Source: Tumulicola sp039922955 (GTDB taxonomy: Bacteria; Vulcanimicrobiota; Vulcanimicrobiia; Vulcanimicrobiales; Vulcanimicrobiaceae). From it: a DNA stretch of 24,260 nt. The stretch covers positions 1-24,260 of the forward strand of contig JBDTDR010000160.1 of assembly GCA_039922955.1 (NCBI GenBank), in the 5' to 3' direction. The position numbers and the translations under genes were made by a program. Positions 1 to 7,154 of this stretch are shown piece after piece (position 1 is the first letter of the stretch; every line of letters starts with the position of its first letter). Under the pieces are notes generated by a model. The model had not been told where the DNA came from. It worked only from the letters and a program-made list of their open reading frames with translations, and ran no database searches.

Positions 1-2424
1 AACCCGGGCCGAGCCCCCGCTCGCAAAGAGCGTCCAGATCGGCGCGAACGATTGCCGAAACACGAGCGTGCAGCGTCCGCGAACGTTTGCCCTCACGGTG
101 TACGCGAGCGGATTCTGCTCCGACCAGGTGATGCCCGACGCCGCGCACGTCGGCGGGGGCGCAAGCGGCGCCGCCGCTCCGCGACGAATCCATTGAACCT
201 CTACGGCGCGCAGGGTCACGCGACTATACGAGGGGACTTGTAGGACGAGCTTCGCGGTTCGCGTCTTCGGCGGAACCTCTTGTGCGGCCATCGTCGGGTC
301 GATCCAGTCGGCCGCGGCCAAGTTTCGATCGAAAATCAATTCCGGCGCAACCACGTCGGCTGGGTGGCCGTCAACCGTCACCCGCAGGGCCGCAATCTCG
401 CCGATATCCCGCAGCGCCAACGTGAGACAGCGCGGCTCGAACGTCGTTTGGACCGCAACCTGCGCGGCGTTGCGCGGAAATCTCAAAGTCGGCGCCCGTG
501 ACGAGCACGCGTTGTAGGCGTCGAACCGGCCGATGGGTATCCGTCGGACCATCAGCGGAAGCCCCGCGATCGTACGGATCGATTCGCCGCCGAAACGCGT
601 ACCCGGCGCGGTATCGGCGGCGGTCGGCACGTAGCGGTTGCCGCGGCCGCTCGACAGCACGGCTCGCCACATGAAACTATCGAAGCCGCCGACTGCGACG
701 GGCTCGTCGTAGATCCCGAGCTCCGGTAGCGGCGGTCTCGTCGTTCCGGTTACGAGGTGGACGCGATCGTCGCGATCGTCGCCGCGCAACGACAGGAAGC
801 CGCGACGCCGCAGGGCGCCGAAGGTCCGGAGCGCGCCCGTGATTTCGGGGTTCGGCCACTCGTCGCGCGGGCTCAACGAATCGGCGGCGATCGCCACCGT
901 TCCGATGCCGAGCAGCGGCGCAAGGGCTTCGACGGTTCGTACCTGCCCCGCCATGAAACCGTAGGCCAAACGCTGCTGCACGCGCGCGGTTCCGGGTGCG
1001 ACCCATTCGGCCATCGTCGGGCCGATCGCATCGGAGGGAGAGTTCAACGACGTAAAGCCGTTGATCACGTACGGCGACCAGCGATATGCCACGCCGCGAT
1101 CCGGCGGTATCCACAGCGTGCTTCCCCGAACCTTCGCGCGAGAGAACTCCGTGTATTGGCGCGGCTGGGGCGTCTGCGGCATTCCCGATCCGGTTCCACC
1201 GATCGGGAGAAAGGGCAAAATTCCGCTGAGCGCCATAACCCAAACCGAAAGTTTGAACGGGAGTCCGTACGCTCGCGCGCCCAGCCGCGACGCGGCGGCC
1301 AGCATGACGAATGCACCCAAGACGTACAGCGGCGAAAAATAGTCGGGCTCGACGAACGAGCGCAGCCCCGGGACGAAACCGCGAAACCACGTATAGAACG
1401 CGGGAGCCATCGCGATACCGTCGACCAGCCAGAGCCCTAAGATCGCCAGCGCCGCGCCGGAATAGAATCTCGAGCGGATCGCCGGCCGTCGGGCGACCGC
1501 CAGCAGCGCAAACAGCAACACCGGAATCAAAAATACGCCGAACTGCACGATGGGCAGCTGACGCAGTATCGTCGTGTAGTAAAAGCTCTGGAGTCGCAAC
1601 GTATTCAACAATCCGGCATTCACGGCGTAATGCTGAAATACGTTGATATCGAAGCGCTGGTTCACCAGCGCGATGTTGCCGCCCGAATTCAGCCACATAT
1701 CGGCAATCATCGAGAAAATGTAAAACGCGTTCGCCGCGACGACGGCTACGGCGAGTAGTCCGAGCTCCGGGACGACTCGCCAGCCGCGCAGGGCGATGTC
1801 GCGCAACGCGATGCCCAAGCAAACGACCGCCGCCAGATAGCTGACCTGAAGGGCCGGAATGACGAGCAGCAGCGAACACGCGAAATAGAGCGCGGCGGCA
1901 ACCCCCGGGCGCGCGAGATATCGCAAGAACAAATAGACGACCAGCGGCAGCGCCTGATAGGAGAGATAGATCGGGCCCTGGGCGACGCGATCGTACGACC
2001 ACAGGTTAAACGCGTAAAAGACCGCCAACGGCACCGCATAGATGCCCGCGCCGAGACGCCGCGCCAGCGCGTGCGCGCCGAGCAATCCCAACGCCGACAT
2101 GCCCGAATACCATAGCCACTGCGCGACCTGCAAGTTGTGGAACGTCGCGATTAGAACGTCGATGCCCACGTGGTAGACCAGGCGGGGAACGCCGATAAAC
2201 GTGTTGTCGGCGCCCGCCGACGCCGCGCCGCTCCACGGAAGAATGTAGTCGATCCAGAACGGATTGAGCGGGAAATTCGCATCGCCGTATTCGTAGAGGC
2301 CGCGCGAGTCGAGCAACGGGAAGAACAGCGCGAGCGGTATGAATAGGAGCAGCGCCGGATGCTTGGACGCAATTCGCGCGACGACGCCGAACACCGCGTA
2401 CAGGCGGCGAGGCGCGCGTTTCAC
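1..2424 (-). CDS. Large multi-pass membrane protein, YfhO/GT-C glycosyltransferase-like (3' end outside window)
   Basis: The frame is open from a GTG at 2424 to the left edge, with no stop in 808 codons, so the C-terminus is missing. The start is chosen because GTG overlaps the TGA of the upstream glycosyltransferase (GTGA, 4-base overlap). The N-terminus has a basic stretch (MKRAPRRL) and then a hydrophobic helix at about residues 18-38. A loop with YEYGDANFPLNPFW (about 46-59) follows, then many further hydrophobic segments to about residue 420. The rest is mostly soluble; the last visible residues, FRQSFAPIWTLFASGG, resemble the C-terminal periplasmic part of YfhO-type proteins. Such proteins are thought to use polyprenyl-linked sugars on the outer face of the inner membrane. 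The operon position supports a role in modifying or transferring a glycan. The exact reaction cannot be named. An AftD-like arabinofuranosyltransferase is an alternative. Confidence 0.8.
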   Translation of the reverse strand, partial: MKRAPRRLYAVFGVVARIASKHPALLLFIPLALFFPLLDSRGLYEYGDANFPLNPFWIDYILPWSGAASAGADNTFIGVPRLVYHVGIDVLIATFHNLQVAQWLWYSGMSALGLLGAHALARRLGAGIYAVPLAVFYAFNLWSYDRVAQGPIYLSYQALPLVVYLFLRYLARPGVAAALYFACSLLLVIPALQVSYLAAVVCLGIALRDIALRGWRVVPELGLLAVAVVAANAFYIFSMIADMWLNSGGNIALVNQRFDINVFQHYAVNAGLLNTLRLQSFYYTTILRQLPIVQFGVFLIPVLLFALLAVARRPAIRSRFYSGAALAILGLWLVDGIAMAPAFYTWFRGFVPGLRSFVEPDYFSPLYVLGAFVMLAAASRLGARAYGLPFKLSVWVMALSGILPFLPIGGTGSGMPQTPQPRQYTEFSRAKVRGSTLWIPPDRGVAYRWSPYVINGFTSLNSPSDAIGPTMAEWVAPGTARVQQRLAYGFMAGQVRTVEALAPLLGIGTVAIAADSLSPRDEWPNPEITGALRTFGALRRRGFLSLRGDDRDDRVHLVTGTTRPPLPELGIYDEPVAVGGFDSFMWRAVLSSGRGNRYVPTAADTAPGTRFGGESIRTIAGLPLMVRRIPIGRFDAYNACSSRAPTLRFPRNAAQVAVQTTFEPRCLTLALRDIGEIAALRVTVDGHPADVVAPELIFDRNLAAADWIDPTMAAQEVPPKTRTAKLVLQVPSYSRVTLRAVEVQWIRRGAAAPLAPPPTCAASGITWSEQNPLAYTVRANVRGRCTLVFRQSFAPIWTLFASGGSARV

Positions 2425-3617
2425 GTAGACTCCGACGTATGGCGCACGTCCTGTATCATTTGCGCGATGACCCGTACGTCCCGCATCCGCGCGATTTCTT
2501 CCACCCGCTCGATAAGCAGCCGTTCGTGCGTGGCGAAGAAATCGCCGATCGCGCGCGCGCACGCCTCCAGCTCGGGCGCGAACGTCTGGCACTCCAGCGC
2601 GCCGTCGAAGCTCGCGAAGGTCGAAACCAAGACGGGTTTGCGTGCCGCGAAGACCGCGTTGAGCGCGGCGCTCGCCCCGTACGTCGCCGTATACGGCAGA
2701 ACCACGACATCGGCGGCGGCCAGAAGATCGGCGAGTTGGCCTTCGGGAACGAACTCATACATGTGCGCGCCCGCAGCACTCGCCTTTGCCTGCAGGCCCT
2801 CGTAAAAGGTTTCGTAGCGCGGGTTGCCGCGAAGTCGCGGGTGACGCCCGGCCACGAGGTGCAACGCCAGCCCGGGGACTCTGCGGCGCGCCACCGGCAG
2901 CGCGTCGAGCAGCACGTCGAGCCCCTTATAGTAAGAGGCGTAACCAAAAAAGAGGACGACCTTCCCTTCGCCGATGCCGCACCGCCGGCGAGCTTGGCGC
3001 ATGCCGGGGCGCGGGCCCTCGTGCATGAGCGGGATCGGACAAACGTGCAGCTTCGCGCGCGGAACGCCGTATTCCGATTCCAATATTTCCGCCAGCTTGA
3101 CTTCGAGCACGATGATCCGGTCGCTCGCCCAGTTGAACAAGGCGTAGATCGTGTAGAACCCCAAACGACCGATCCGCGAATAGGGAAGCACGAAACCGTT
3201 TTCGCGCAGCATTTCGCGCGTCACCACGCGTTGCGAAACTACCCCGTGAAGGGTCGAAACGATCTGCGTGCCGCGCAAGCGAAGCAGGCGGAGCACGAAC
3301 GGTAGCAGCAACGCGGCCACGACGCCACCGTATAGGTAAACGTCGTATTCGAGATGGAGCACGTCCACCCGAGTGCGCCACGCCGCTTTGAGGATTTGGA
3401 GCGGCGCGAAATGCCCGTACCTCCAGCATCGCCTGACCGTGACGTTCGGGGCGTACTCCTCGCAGCTTCCCAGCGAGCGGTCCCGGCCCGCATCGGCCAG
3501 GATGACGAACTCGTCGCCGTCTCCGCGAAGCGGATCGAGAATCGTCTGCGAATAATACGCGATCGCACTTTTCGCGACGTTAGGCTCCGGAAACGACGTG
3601 ACGATTCCGATCTTCAT
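2421..3617 (-). CDS. GT4-like (GT-B fold) glycosyltransferase
   Basis: This encodes 398 residues starting MKIGIVTSFPEP. The frame stays open 110 codons further upstream, but that part is the opposite phase of the neighbouring gene. The ATG at 3617 overlaps the TGA of the upstream GT2 (ATGA). The N-terminal Rossmann half has VDVLHLEYD and VSTLHGVVSQR. The C-terminal half has VVLFFGYASYYKGLDVLLDA, the usual donor-binding strand-turn of GT4 enzymes, then LLAAADVVVLPYTATYGAS. The classical E-x7-E pair is not visible: the equivalent stretch reads GASAALNAVFAARKPVLVS, as in GT4 subgroups with a divergent donor site. It is probably a cytoplasmic enzyme that adds a sugar from a nucleotide donor to the growing lipid-linked chain. 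Donor and acceptor are unknown. It is translationally coupled to both neighbours. Confidence 0.88.
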   Translation of the reverse strand: MKIGIVTSFPEPNVAKSAIAYYSQTILDPLRGDGDEFVILADAGRDRSLGSCEEYAPNVTVRRCWRYGHFAPLQILKAAWRTRVDVLHLEYDVYLYGGVVAALLLPFVLRLLRLRGTQIVSTLHGVVSQRVVTREMLRENGFVLPYSRIGRLGFYTIYALFNWASDRIIVLEVKLAEILESEYGVPRAKLHVCPIPLMHEGPRPGMRQARRRCGIGEGKVVLFFGYASYYKGLDVLLDALPVARRRVPGLALHLVAGRHPRLRGNPRYETFYEGLQAKASAAGAHMYEFVPEGQLADLLAAADVVVLPYTATYGASAALNAVFAARKPVLVSTFASFDGALECQTFAPELEACARAIGDFFATHERLLIERVEEIARMRDVRVIAQMIQDVRHTSEST

Positions 3618-4522
3618 CGCAATACCTTGGTGCTGGCCGCAACCGCCCAAGCACCGGTTTGCGAACCTGCCGAGCGGCGGGGCAGCACCTTGGCCGCAAC
3701 CATCGTCGCGAAAACGACCGCGCCGGGCGGGTCGCAGAGCGCCTCGGCAAAAAACGTCCCCAGCAGGTCGGCCGGCTTGAGGTCGTAGTAGCGTTCGAGA
3801 ACGCCGGAGGTCCACCGCTCGCGCAGCAAGGCGCGTCCTTCGCTGAAACGATCGGATTGTCGCAGGTAATCTTCGAGGGTATCGGGCGCGCGATATTGCA
3901 AGACGGCGTCCGCTCGATACGAATAGGCATAGCCTTGCGTGAGACAAACGAGCATGAAGTGCGCGTCTTCCGTATGACGCGGAACGTCGCTGCGAACGAT
4001 CGCGTCGCTCAGGCGCCGAGTCATGCCTAGCAGCCTCCCATTGCTGCAGAGCGCCGGGTACCGGTGCAGCGATCGCCGGCGCAAACGATCGTGGCGGTTG
4101 GCGCTAAAAATTGCGCCCCGCTCCCAGATCGTCCGCGGTGCTTGCATCGCAACGGCGTCCGCGAGCACGAGGTCGGCCCGATCGAGCTCGTCGAGAACGG
4201 CCACGAACGTGGATGCCGGCGCGACGACGTCGCAATCGACCAACAGAATCCGTTGGATGGCGGGATCCAGCGCGCGCAGAACGCCGAGCAGCGAAGCAAC
4301 CTTCCCCACCCGCGCGGCGTTCCGTACGACGCGAACGCGCGACCCATGCTGCGAGAGCGAATCCAGCGCGGCGCGACTTTCTGCGTCGCTCCCGTCGTCG
4401 ACGAATACCACGTCCAGATCCGGCACCGCCAGCAGTGTGGCCGAAAGGTCGATCGGGTTGCGACCTTCGTTAAAGCACGGAACAACCGCGACGCCGGCCG
4501 CCCTCGGAAAAGCGTCAGGCAT
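3614..4522 (-). CDS. GT2 family glycosyltransferase
   Basis: This encodes 302 residues from an ATG at 4522. The GT-A fold is clear: VAVVPCFNEGRNP near the N-terminus, VVFVDDGSDAESRAAL about 25 residues later, and a DxD-type metal and nucleotide-sugar site in ILLVDCDVVAP. Mid-protein, RHTEDAHFMLVCLTQGY fits the acceptor-side ED motif of GT2 enzymes, and YLRQSDRFSEGRALLRERW fits the QxxRW-like region of processive or polyprenyl-linked types. No strong membrane helices are seen, though the segment around FAEALCDPPGAVVFATMVAA is moderately hydrophobic. It lies 72 bases downstream of the GT-C gene, and its stop overlaps the ATG of the next GT4 gene. It probably adds one residue during cytoplasmic assembly of the polysaccharide repeat unit. 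The substrate is not predictable. Confidence 0.88.
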   Translation of the reverse strand: MPDAFPRAAGVAVVPCFNEGRNPIDLSATLLAVPDLDVVFVDDGSDAESRAALDSLSQHGSRVRVVRNAARVGKVASLLGVLRALDPAIQRILLVDCDVVAPASTFVAVLDELDRADLVLADAVAMQAPRTIWERGAIFSANRHDRLRRRSLHRYPALCSNGRLLGMTRRLSDAIVRSDVPRHTEDAHFMLVCLTQGYAYSYRADAVLQYRAPDTLEDYLRQSDRFSEGRALLRERWTSGVLERYYDLKPADLLGTFFAEALCDPPGAVVFATMVAAKVLPRRSAGSQTGAWAVAASTKVLR

Positions 4523-4594
4523 GGTACCGGCTCTGTATCGACGCGGAGCGACTCGTTTCCTGGCATCGCGATCCGGCGTTCCGCAACGAAACCA

Positions 4595-6379
4595 TCAATC
4601 GCCCCCTTGCGCGAAGACGTTCAGCCGTTCGAGCAACGGCATTTTGGCCGCCGCCGCTTGCGCGGCAGCGAAATCGAAACGGTAGATCAGCAACGGGTTG
4701 TCGGCAATCAGACTGCACGGCCGTTCTACGAACCGTTCGACGTACCGAAATGGCCGCAGCGCATCGGTGACGTCGAGCTCGCGCGTGATTCGGACCGACC
4801 GTTCGCCGATCGTACGGAAATCGATATTTTCAAACGTCGAGGGGAGCGAATCCACGGGTAGAAGCCGCCCTCCGACGATAATCTTTTGGGGCGAAAACAG
4901 CGTGTACCCGAGTGACGCGGTCGCGAAGCGCGCGGCAAACGGGTTGCCGGCATACACGATGACGTCGTTTGCCGCGAACGTCAGCAAGCAGCGGCCGCCG
5001 GGCAGCTGCCGGACGATCGGGTCCACCGCGAACGTATTGACCAAGCGTTCCTCTTCGCGGAATGCAGCCGCTGGGACGGCGCGACTGGAGGCCGCCGAAA
5101 CGGCTTCGGCGGCGATCGCTGCGGCGAAGGCGGCAAAAAAGAGCAGCGTCGCCGCCTGTCCTCCCCAACGGCAAACCGCGGCCGTACGAGCGTCGAACCA
5201 CTCGCGCCGATAGCTGGCGACGACGACCATCGCCGCGCTGACGAGCACGACGCCTTGGACGATCGCGGACGGCGCGATGCAGCGGAGCAGTCCCAAATTC
5301 GGACCGGCGCCGAAGTTCATCAGGAAGTATTCGTCGCTACCCTCCTGACAGAACTGGGTGAAGATGCTCGCGCAAGACAGCACGAAACCGGCCAGGCTGA
5401 CCATCCCGTCGTCGGCAACCGCGGCGTAGAGCACCAGCGGCCCCGCAATCCAAAGATAGAACGGCGGATGCGCGCCGGGGTTGAGCAGCACGATCGACAT
5501 GGCGGTGAGCATGGCGACGCGTGCGATGTCGCGGCGGTCCGGAAGGTGGCGCAGTTCCGCGAGCGCCAGCAGCACCGGAATGACGATCCCGATGAACTGC
5601 TCGGCTTGCGGTGCGAGCGAAACCGGCCCTCCCCGCGGCAACAACGCCCACAAGGAAGCGGTCGAAACGCGGACGCCGTCATGCCCGAAGCTGTTATTTG
5701 CATAGGCGGCGAACTCCGAGCCGGCCCGCCCCCACAAAACCGGCACCAGCGTCAGCGCCGAAGCCCCGCCAAACGCGGCCAAGGCAAACAGCGCTCGCTG
5801 CCAGGATGCGCGGCGATATGCAGCCACGGCGAGCAGCGGCACGAACGCGGCCGGATAGAACTTCGTGCCGGCACCCAGGCCGAACGCCAATCCCGCAAGT
5901 TCGTACTTTTCGGCTATGACGAGCGCGATGCCGAACACCGTACAGAAATTCGGGAGCGCGTCCACCTGCCCGTGGAAGACGGTTGCGAACACGACCGCGG
6001 GATCCAGCAGATATCGCAGCGCCCACGCGTTCGCGAATTGTCGGTCGCGGCTGCACGCGCGAATGACCGCCGCGCTAGCGAGATCCGCGCACCACGCCGG
6101 GAGCTTCAAGAGAAAGATCCGAAACGGCACGGCGCTCCACAACTGCGGAAAGAACAGCACCGGCAGTTGCGACAGCAGCAGAGCCGCCAGCGAGATCGAG
6201 CCGTACGCCCACAGCGCCGTTAACCCAACGTGCCCGAAATAGATCCGATCGGTGTGAGAAAGGAAAGCCGTCGCGTCAAACGCGTGGGCGGTCCACGGAA
6301 GGATCGCGAGCTCGACGAGAAGGGCCAGCCCGATCGACCACGCGCTCGCGCGAACTAGGAGTTTGTCGGGGTTGGGCAC
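4595..6379 (-). CDS. GT-C fold polyprenol-linked glycosyltransferase, start codon inside a repeat
   Basis: This encodes 594 residues with about ten or more hydrophobic segments. Features typical of DUF2029/GT87-like GT-C enzymes are an acidic residue in the first external loop (SHTDRIYFG, D44), FHGQVDALPN, and GAGTKFYPAAFVPLLAV. The last ~180 residues are largely soluble and presumably periplasmic (GGRCLLTFAANDVIVYAGN). GT-C enzymes move a sugar from polyprenyl phosphate to an acceptor on the outer face of the inner membrane. The start is GTG at 6379. It is the only ATG, GTG or TTG in this frame between the upstream in-frame TGA and the first membrane helix, and it lies within a dispersed repeat (6355-6427). 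The first eight codons (MPNPDKLL) are therefore repeat-derived. No good Shine-Dalgarno sequence is visible. The upstream lipoprotein gene ends about 50 bases away. Confidence 0.88.
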   Translation of the reverse strand: MPNPDKLLVRASAWSIGLALLVELAILPWTAHAFDATAFLSHTDRIYFGHVGLTALWAYGSISLAALLLSQLPVLFFPQLWSAVPFRIFLLKLPAWCADLASAAVIRACSRDRQFANAWALRYLLDPAVVFATVFHGQVDALPNFCTVFGIALVIAEKYELAGLAFGLGAGTKFYPAAFVPLLAVAAYRRASWQRALFALAAFGGASALTLVPVLWGRAGSEFAAYANNSFGHDGVRVSTASLWALLPRGGPVSLAPQAEQFIGIVIPVLLALAELRHLPDRRDIARVAMLTAMSIVLLNPGAHPPFYLWIAGPLVLYAAVADDGMVSLAGFVLSCASIFTQFCQEGSDEYFLMNFGAGPNLGLLRCIAPSAIVQGVVLVSAAMVVVASYRREWFDARTAAVCRWGGQAATLLFFAAFAAAIAAEAVSAASSRAVPAAAFREEERLVNTFAVDPIVRQLPGGRCLLTFAANDVIVYAGNPFAARFATASLGYTLFSPQKIIVGGRLLPVDSLPSTFENIDFRTIGERSVRITRELDVTDALRPFRYVERFVERPCSLIADNPLLIYRFDFAAAQAAAAKMPLLERLNVFAQGGD

Positions 6380-6427
6380 ATTTCCGTCTTTCGGCCGCCT
6401 TTTGTCCGAATACTTCGTGGCTCACGG
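6355..6427. repeat. Partial copy (one arm) of the 169-bp inverted-repeat element
   Basis: These 73 bases match the reverse complement of 22580-22652 at 65 positions by direct comparison, with 52 of the first 56 identical and no gaps. Both begin CTAGGAGTTTGTCGG and share a later block ending TTTTGTCCGAA. The copy fills the gap between the lipoprotein stop (6430-6432) and the GT-C gene, and runs 25 bases into the latter. The opposite arm is not recognisable, because the lipoprotein gene occupies that side. It is therefore a solo end or a half-element. Confidence 0.85.
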
Positions 6428-6429
6428 CG

Positions 6430-7131
6430 TTACCGAGGTACCCACTTACCGTCCGTCAGCGTAACCGTCCCTGGATATTGCATGGTCCCGAACGTGCAGT
6501 TCGTGCAACGCAGCGCGCCGGCGACGACGGTACCGCCGAAGATCGCGTTCGTGAGGTTCGAATTATGCCACGTCGTGCCGGCGAGCTCGCTCCCCGAAAA
6601 ATCGACGTTCGCGAGATTCATCGCTTGCCCCACGGACGGAGCGCCCGTCTTGAGGTCGGCATGCGACAGGTCGACGAGATCGACGGCGTAGTTCGCTCGC
6701 AGCGTGAGCATCAGCCACGCCAACCGCGAAGTGTTTCGAACCATCCGCGCGCCTTGCGGGGACGAATCGCTCCGCGCGACAACGTTTAATTTCTGCGCCC
6801 ACTCCATCGTGCCGCCCCAGTCGAGCGTTGCGAGGTCGACCGCAATCGCGTCGAGGACGTTGCGCGGAACGTCTTTGCTCGCAAGCACGGCGACGATTCG
6901 CGAGTCGGTTTCAGATGAGATCGGGCCCATGAGAAGGTCCGCGTGGAGCGACTCGAAGTTCGCGGCGTTCGGGTTTCTCTCAAACGCCGCGACGTGCGGC
7001 GGTACGAATGCAGACTCGTGCCCCCGATCCGGACGTTTCGATACGCCGCCGCATGCCGCCAGCGTCGCCAGCGTGACGGCAAGGATCCCCGCTGCGAAGG
7101 CGGATCCGGTTTTTGAGAGTCCTTGCGTCAT
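6430..7131 (-). CDS. Lipoprotein with C-terminal pentapeptide-like repeats
   Basis: This encodes 233 residues from an ATG at 7131, 23 bases after the stop of the GT2-GT4 gene. The N-terminus is a lipoprotein signal: basic start, hydrophobic AAGILAVTLATLAAC, and lipobox LAAC with Cys27. The frame is open further upstream, but that part is the opposite phase of the neighbouring gene. After a linker, residues about 50-150 look helical (VPRNVLDAIAVDLATLDWGG). The C-terminal ~80 residues carry irregular pentapeptide-type units (VDLSHADLKTG, MNLANVDFSGSELAG, NSNLTNAIFGG), which in other proteins build a right-handed quadrilateral beta-helix. It is probably anchored to a membrane facing the periplasm. 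Its place among polysaccharide genes suggests a structural or scaffolding role in assembly or export. No enzyme motif is seen and the function is unknown. Confidence 0.8.
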   Translation of the reverse strand: MTQGLSKTGSAFAAGILAVTLATLAACGGVSKRPDRGHESAFVPPHVAAFERNPNAANFESLHADLLMGPISSETDSRIVAVLASKDVPRNVLDAIAVDLATLDWGGTMEWAQKLNVVARSDSSPQGARMVRNTSRLAWLMLTLRANYAVDLVDLSHADLKTGAPSVGQAMNLANVDFSGSELAGTTWHNSNLTNAIFGGTVVAGALRCTNCTFGTMQYPGTVTLTDGKWVPR

Positions 7132-7154
7132 CGGGAGAAGGTCCGAAATCCTCG

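Noticed and set aside
677..2002. 441-codon minus-strand open frame
   Set aside because: Arg-rich, low-plausibility protein in another phase of the large membrane-protein gene. The frame starting at GTG 2424 gives recognisable helices and is open to the window edge.
2421..3617. Missing E-x7-E pair in the GT4 enzyme as evidence of inactivation
   Set aside because: Several active GT4 subgroups have divergent residues here, and the rest of the protein is intact, so inactivation is not supported.
5255..6223. 322-codon plus-strand open frame opposite the GT-C gene
   Set aside because: Antisense shadow caused by high GC: rich in Arg/Gln/His with no domain, while the minus strand encodes a clear membrane protein.
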